From positions 682,001 to 746,000 of the forward strand of contig NZ_CP007030.1 of NCBI RefSeq assembly GCF_000227665.2: a stretch of DNA of 64,000 nucleotides, given 5' to 3'. The position numbers were made by a program, and so were the translations under genes. The notes beneath the pieces are model-generated. The model was given only the letters and a program-made list of their open reading frames with translations, was not told the origin of the DNA and did not search any database. Below, in pieces: positions 59,949 to 64,000 of the stretch; within the stretch, counting starts at the first letter, position 1, and each line of letters starts with the position of its first letter. This DNA is from Thiomicrospira aerophila AL3 (GTDB taxonomy: Bacteria > Pseudomonadota > Gammaproteobacteria > Thiomicrospirales > Thiomicrospiraceae).

Positions 59949-61013
59949 TCAAATGTGGATGTCAATTAACTGAAAATCCCGACTCAGTTTTAACGGATCG
60001 GGCGCAGTGGCAAGCGTATAAACGCGAGCAAGATCAAATCCTTGTAATTTGAGTGCATGATTAAGACTATCAACTTGAGCGAAAAATTGGTCACGCCAGG
60101 CTGCGTCATCACTATAGACACCTAGCGTCAGTTTTGCGGGCGCAAACCAATCTAACTGTAAATAATGTAAAGTTTCTGCTGCGCTGTTAGCAGTGGCACT
60201 GAGTTCTAGAATGACTTGCCAATGTTGAGTGTCTTCGTCATGGCTTAGGTTTTTAAAAAACAATCTAGCAAGATAGTCCCGCTGATCTATCGCCAAAAGA
60301 TGTTGGCTTATCCAATGATAGTCTTCCGCCAACCATTGAATTTGCTGGACTTTGACTTGATTCATCGCCCCTTCAACACCATTTAAAAGTTGGCTTATAA
60401 CCGATTGTTTTGATGCAGCCGCTGTTGCTTGCCATTGTTGCAATCCTTGGCTTAAGCGCATTAAAGCCGCTTTAAGGTTTAAACTCGCATTGCCTTGTCC
60501 ACTCACTAACTGCGCTTCTAAATTGGCGCTACCTTGTTGAACAGCTTGAGCAAGTTGTGAGCTGGATAAGTTTTGTGTTGGTAGTCGCAACTGGGATAAA
60601 AGCTGCTGCAGTGGTTGGCTAACTAGGGGTGGCAACTGCGGTTGCATTTGGACTAATTGGGTGATGGCCTGTGTTAGGTTGACTTGATGGGGTAAGGCTT
60701 GGCGTAAGGTTTCAAGTTGAATAGGCGGTGTTTGCGGTTGAATCTTTAATAAAATTTGCCCGGTATTGCTTGCTTGGGCTTGCACTAATAGACTCTGTCC
60801 AGGCCGAAGGTTAAGGTCGGTTTGCGCCGTCAGGGTCTGGCCATTTAGGGACAAAGTTACATTTTTTAATCCAGGCTGACTAAGTGGCTGAAGTTGTAAA
60901 ACGTCCACTTTCATCAATTGGCCTAAATGAAGATTTAGTTTAGCTGATGCCGCGATAGGCAGACTAAGCTGCATCCCCGTGGTAATAGGGGGAGAGGATG
61001 AAATTTTAAACAT
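59949..61013 (-). CDS. FliK-like flagellar hook-length control protein
   Basis: A 354-residue Gln/Leu-rich protein. Residues 1-230 are low in conserved motifs, with many Q-P-L/Q-L-P stretches and predicted OB-like N-terminal part; residues 260-350 resemble the Flg_hook (FliK C-terminal) domain, with L-H-Y-L-Q-L-D-W-F and a W-R-D-Q-F segment. FliK determines hook length and switches export specificity. The assignment rests on overall layout and chemotaxis neighbours, since FliK sequences diverge quickly. It is divergent from cheR. Confidence 0.65.
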   Translation of the reverse strand: MFKISSSPPITTGMQLSLPIAASAKLNLHLGQLMKVDVLQLQPLSQPGLKNVTLSLNGQTLTAQTDLNLRPGQSLLVQAQASNTGQILLKIQPQTPPIQLETLRQALPHQVNLTQAITQLVQMQPQLPPLVSQPLQQLLSQLRLPTQNLSSSQLAQAVQQGSANLEAQLVSGQGNASLNLKAALMRLSQGLQQWQATAAASKQSVISQLLNGVEGAMNQVKVQQIQWLAEDYHWISQHLLAIDQRDYLARLFFKNLSHDEDTQHWQVILELSATANSAAETLHYLQLDWFAPAKLTLGVYSDDAAWRDQFFAQVDSLNHALKLQGFDLARVYTLATAPDPLKLSRDFQLIDIHI

Positions 61014-61136
61014 ATTAGGTAACCATATTTTGTTCTTTATTAGATTAAATGGTTTAAACTATCACTAGAATAAATCATAAACTTCTCAGCGGCTATGTTG
61101 AAGAAGCATTAACCTGCGTTTTGAGGATAGGTTGTC

Positions 61137-61964
61137 ATGAGTGCAACAGAATTTGCTTTTACTGTACAAGATTTTAAGCGCGTTCGTACTATGGTGTATG
61201 AATTTGCTGGCATTGATTTAAGTGATTCTAAACGAAATTTGGTTTACAACCGCTTAGCTAAACGGATACGTTTCTTGGGTTTAGACAGTTTCAAAGGCTA
61301 TTTAGACTTTGTGGAGGCCCAAGGGGAAGAAGAGTTTGTTACTTTGATTAATGCGATCACGACTAACTTAACTTTCTTTTTTCGAGAAAACCATCATTTT
61401 GAATATTTAGCCCAGTCAGTTATTCCTTTCCTGTTAAAAAAAAATGCCACAAGTAAAAAGATTCGTATTTGGTCGGCCGGTTGTTCAACAGGTGAAGAAC
61501 CTTACTCCATAGCGGTGGTATTAAAAGAAACAGTTCCTAGTGGTTGGGATGCAAAAGTTATCGCTACTGACTTAGATACCAATGTATTGGATACTGGTCG
61601 CCAAGGCGTTTACGCTATAGACCGCCTTAAAGGTGTTGAGCAAGCGAGAATTAAACGCTGGTTTATGAAAGGAACAGGCGCTAATGAAGGCTTTGTTCGA
61701 GTCAAACCTGAGTTGCAAGAGATGATTACATTTGGTCAGGTTAATCTAATGCAAGATTGGCCAATTAAGGGGCCAGTTGATGTGATTTTCTGTCGTAACG
61801 TGGTCATTTATTTTGATAAACCGACGCAATCACGATTATTTAATCGTTATGCTGACGTATTGGCTAATGAGGGGCACCTATTCATAGGTCATTCCGAATC
61901 ATTAAATAAGATAACTGATCGATTTGAATTACTCGGTCAAACAATTTATCGCAAAATAAAATAG
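61137..61964 (+). CDS. cheR: Chemotaxis protein methyltransferase CheR
   Basis: A 275-residue SAM-dependent methyltransferase that methylates glutamates of chemoreceptors. An N-terminal helical CheR_N domain (residues 8-65) includes L-V-Y-N-R-L-A-K-R. The SAM motif I-W-S-A-G-C-S-T-G-E-E-P-Y-S lies near residue 112, and I-F-C-R-N-V-V-I-Y-F near 220. GAGGATAGG precedes the ATG. The gene is followed after 11 bases by cheB. Confidence 0.96.
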   Translation: MSATEFAFTVQDFKRVRTMVYEFAGIDLSDSKRNLVYNRLAKRIRFLGLDSFKGYLDFVEAQGEEEFVTLINAITTNLTFFFRENHHFEYLAQSVIPFLLKKNATSKKIRIWSAGCSTGEEPYSIAVVLKETVPSGWDAKVIATDLDTNVLDTGRQGVYAIDRLKGVEQARIKRWFMKGTGANEGFVRVKPELQEMITFGQVNLMQDWPIKGPVDVIFCRNVVIYFDKPTQSRLFNRYADVLANEGHLFIGHSESLNKITDRFELLGQTIYRKIK

Positions 61965-61975
61965 TTGGGGATGCT

Positions 61976-63106
61976 ATGGAAAAAGTGCGCGTCTTAATTG
62001 TCGATGATTCGATACTTGTACAACAAATTTTGACTCAAATGCTCGATGCTGACCCGTTGATTGAGGTGGTTGGCGTAGCTGGCGACCCCTATGAAGCAAG
62101 AGAGTTGATAAAAAAATTGCATCCTGACGTACTCACGCTTGATGTAGAAATGCCAAAAATGAATGGCATTAGTTTTTTAAAGAATTTGATGCGTTTACAC
62201 CCGATGCCGGTGGTGATGATTTCAACCCTGACAGAGCGTGGTGCAGATATTACCCTTCAGGCACTTGAGCTGGGTGCAATTGATTTTGTGACTAAGCCGA
62301 AAGTTGATTTATCTAATACGCTAGATAAATATGAATTTGAAATTTGTCGTAAGGTAAAACAAGCTGCACGCGTTAAACGCGAGTCGCTTGCTGAGCAATA
62401 TCAACGATTTGCTCATAATCAGACTCAAAAGCCTGCAGTAGAGTCTTTCCCTACGACAAAAGTAATGCCAAAGCTGAGTGCGGATGCGGTTATTAAAAAA
62501 ATTGCGGTACCGAGCAAGTTTCCCAAGACTCAGCAAAAAGTGATTGCGATTGGCGCATCAACGGGTGGCACAGAGGCAATTAAAGAAATTTTAATGCGTT
62601 TGCCCGAAAACACGCCGCCTATCGTTATTTCACAACATATTCCGGCTGCATTTAGTGAACCCTTCGCCAAGCGGATGGATACGATTACGCCGATGAAAGT
62701 TATTCATGCGCAAGCACGTCAAAAATTAGAAACTGGGCATGTTTACATCGCGCCTGGCAATCGTCATTTGATTGTGGAGCGTGAAGGCACACAATATTTT
62801 GCGACATTAAATGATGGGCCAGAGGTCAATCGACATAAACCCTCGGTCGATGTGATGTTTAGATCCGTAGCTCAAGCTTGTGGTCCGAATGCCGTTGGTA
62901 TATTGTTAACTGGCATGGGGGCAGATGGTGCCCAAGGATTATTGGAGATGCAACAAGTTGGCGCGCATACTATTGCACAAGATAAATTATCGTCAGTAGT
63001 TTGGGGTATGCCTGGAGAAGCCGTAAACCTAGGTGCAGCGGATCAGATTATTGCATTAGATAAAATACCGAGAACGTTACTTGAGGTTTTAACACTGCTT
63101 AATTGA
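61976..63106 (+). CDS. cheB: Chemotaxis response regulator methylesterase CheB
   Basis: A 376-residue two-domain protein. The receiver domain has Asp10, Asp11 and phospho-acceptor Asp56 ([10 protein letters not shown]) and Lys in V-T-K-P near 110. The linker (about 125-180) is longer and Lys/Gln-rich. The esterase domain has its catalytic triad in G-A-S-T-G-G near residue 192, S-Q-H-I-P near 217 and G-M-G-A-D-G near 314. It demethylates or deamidates receptors, opposing CheR encoded just upstream. Confidence 0.96.
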   Translation: MEKVRVLIVDDSILVQQILTQMLDADPLIEVVGVAGDPYEARELIKKLHPDVLTLDVEMPKMNGISFLKNLMRLHPMPVVMISTLTERGADITLQALELGAIDFVTKPKVDLSNTLDKYEFEICRKVKQAARVKRESLAEQYQRFAHNQTQKPAVESFPTTKVMPKLSADAVIKKIAVPSKFPKTQQKVIAIGASTGGTEAIKEILMRLPENTPPIVISQHIPAAFSEPFAKRMDTITPMKVIHAQARQKLETGHVYIAPGNRHLIVEREGTQYFATLNDGPEVNRHKPSVDVMFRSVAQACGPNAVGILLTGMGADGAQGLLEMQQVGAHTIAQDKLSSVVWGMPGEAVNLGAADQIIALDKIPRTLLEVLTLLN

Positions 63107-63138
63107 GTTTGAGTAGCGAATTTTACAAAGAGGATAAG

Positions 63139-64000
63139 ATGGCAGAATTTATAAAAAACTTTTGGCTTGGTTGGTTACTAAGTGTATTAACGGCAATATC
63201 AATTTTTTGGCCGATACCCTGGTTAACTTTTGGGTTGATTGTAGTAACCACCTTAGTTTGGACAGCTTTGGCATGGTCAAACCTTAACCAAAAAACCGAA
63301 CAGGAGGTTAACTACCCGACCTTTCCAATTGCTGATTCTGCTAATGAAGTTTCGAATCACTCGCTTGATAGTTATGCAGACGATGCGCATTTGGCTGAGC
63401 ACATCCATAATGCTCATCAACCCATGGTATCAGTGGTACAAGATATGGATGTGGCCATCAATGAAGAGGTTGCATTGGTTACGACAGAATTGACCCAAGC
63501 AAAAGAACTTGTTGCTGAATCCATAGTCACTCTAAACAACAGTTTCACGGGTTTGCACGAACAAACTAAACAACAGTACGAAGTGGTATCTTCTTTGATT
63601 GCGAACTTGGGTGGCGGTGCTGACGGCATGACCATTCAAAAGTTCTCTCAAGAAACCAAAGAGGTATTGCAGCAGCTTATTGATATGATCATGAATGCGA
63701 GTCAACGAAGTAGTGTTACCGTGACTAAAATCGATGACATGGTCTCACAAATTGAAGGTATTTTTAATTTACTTGAAGATGTAAAAGGTATTGCCGATCA
63801 AACTAACTTATTGGCATTGAATGCGGCTATTGAGGCTGCTCGTGCCGGTGAAGCGGGGCGTGGTTTTGCGGTTGTTGCTGACGAAGTTCGCAAACTTTCA
63901 CTTCATTCCAATCAGCTTAATGAACAAATTCGTTTGAAAGCTCAAAAAGCCCGCCAGACCGTTGATCAGGTTCATGGTATTGTCAGTGACATGGCTAATA
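63139..64000 (+). CDS. Methyl-accepting chemotaxis protein, N-terminal part (partial)
   Basis: The gene runs off the right edge after 287 codons. Residues 6-47 form two closely spaced membrane helices with no periplasmic sensor domain between them. The signalling part includes the conserved hairpin tip [16 protein letters not shown] at about residues 217-232, then [10 protein letters not shown]. Lack of a ligand domain suggests it senses a cytoplasmic or membrane cue. AGAGGATAAG precedes the ATG, 32 bases after cheB. Confidence 0.9.
   Translation, partial: MAEFIKNFWLGWLLSVLTAISIFWPIPWLTFGLIVVTTLVWTALAWSNLNQKTEQEVNYPTFPIADSANEVSNHSLDSYADDAHLAEHIHNAHQPMVSVVQDMDVAINEEVALVTTELTQAKELVAESIVTLNNSFTGLHEQTKQQYEVVSSLIANLGGGADGMTIQKFSQETKEVLQQLIDMIMNASQRSSVTVTKIDDMVSQIEGIFNLLEDVKGIADQTNLLALNAAIEAARAGEAGRGFAVVADEVRKLSLHSNQLNEQIRLKAQKARQTVDQVHGIVSDMAN

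Noticed and set aside
1-64000. CRISPR arrays, tRNA or rRNA genes, insertion sequences
   Set aside because: I looked for regularly spaced repeats, cloverleaf-like gaps and transposase-like frames and found none; nearly all DNA is accounted for by genes.

Overview
The window looks like a chromosomal segment of a motile, Gram-negative gammaproteobacterium. The gene pairings are typical of that class: clpS-clpA, mnmA-hflD, dapD-yffB-dapE, lpxK-ycaR-kdsB, minCDE, mfd-csiV, lolC-lolD. Lipid A and Kdo synthesis genes show an outer membrane, and cheR, cheB, a receptor and a FliK-like protein point to flagellar motility. An SQR-like flavoprotein, a periplasmic rhodanese and the overall gene content remind me of the sulfur-oxidising Thiomicrospira/Hydrogenovibrio group, but the genus is a guess. 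I see no rRNA, tRNA, CRISPR array, insertion sequence or phage gene, and coding density is very high.

Layout. 0-6.4 kb: end of holB, a TatD-type nuclease, an MsbA-like ABC exporter, a Spy-like periplasmic protein, an SQR-like flavoprotein, a YhcH-type protein, a small lipoprotein, fkpB. 6.4-14.8 kb: a PP0621-type protein, sucCD, nadE, then a tight run of YkuD-type enzyme, two Opp/Dpp-type permeases and nagZ (probable peptidoglycan recycling), then murB. 14.8-19.5 kb: a sodium symporter and the dap cluster. 19.5-32.2 kb: a VOC protein, an unknown protein, rimO, a DNA-deoxyinosine glycosylase, trhP-yfhL, a GST, hflD-mnmA, rluE, a J-domain protein, clpS-clpA and a rhodanese with a textbook operator. 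32.3-38.7 kb: a PLP enzyme, a Lon-like protease, DUF2062 and comEC. 38.8-45.9 kb: an ion-transport island of PII-like protein, CBS protein, DUF1538 membrane protein, P-type ATPase and CPA2 antiporter. 45.9-59.6 kb: lpxK, ycaR, kdsB, an esterase, minCDE, csiV-mfd, a TRIC-type channel, lolC-lolD and yheS. 59.6-64 kb: DUF2892, FliK-like, cheR, cheB and a truncated chemoreceptor.

Two observations stand out. First, the palindrome CAGGCCTG occurs about 38 times by eye, where roughly one copy is expected. Ten copies extend to AGCAGGCCTGCT. It lies mostly inside genes, almost always read as (A/P)-G-L or Q-A-(C/W), and two copies form the terminator stem of minCDE. Second, the 38.8-45.9 kb island pairs two small ligand-sensor proteins with an uncharacterised duplicated membrane protein and two cation transporters. 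It looks like a regulated ion-homeostasis system, and the palindrome is absent across it.
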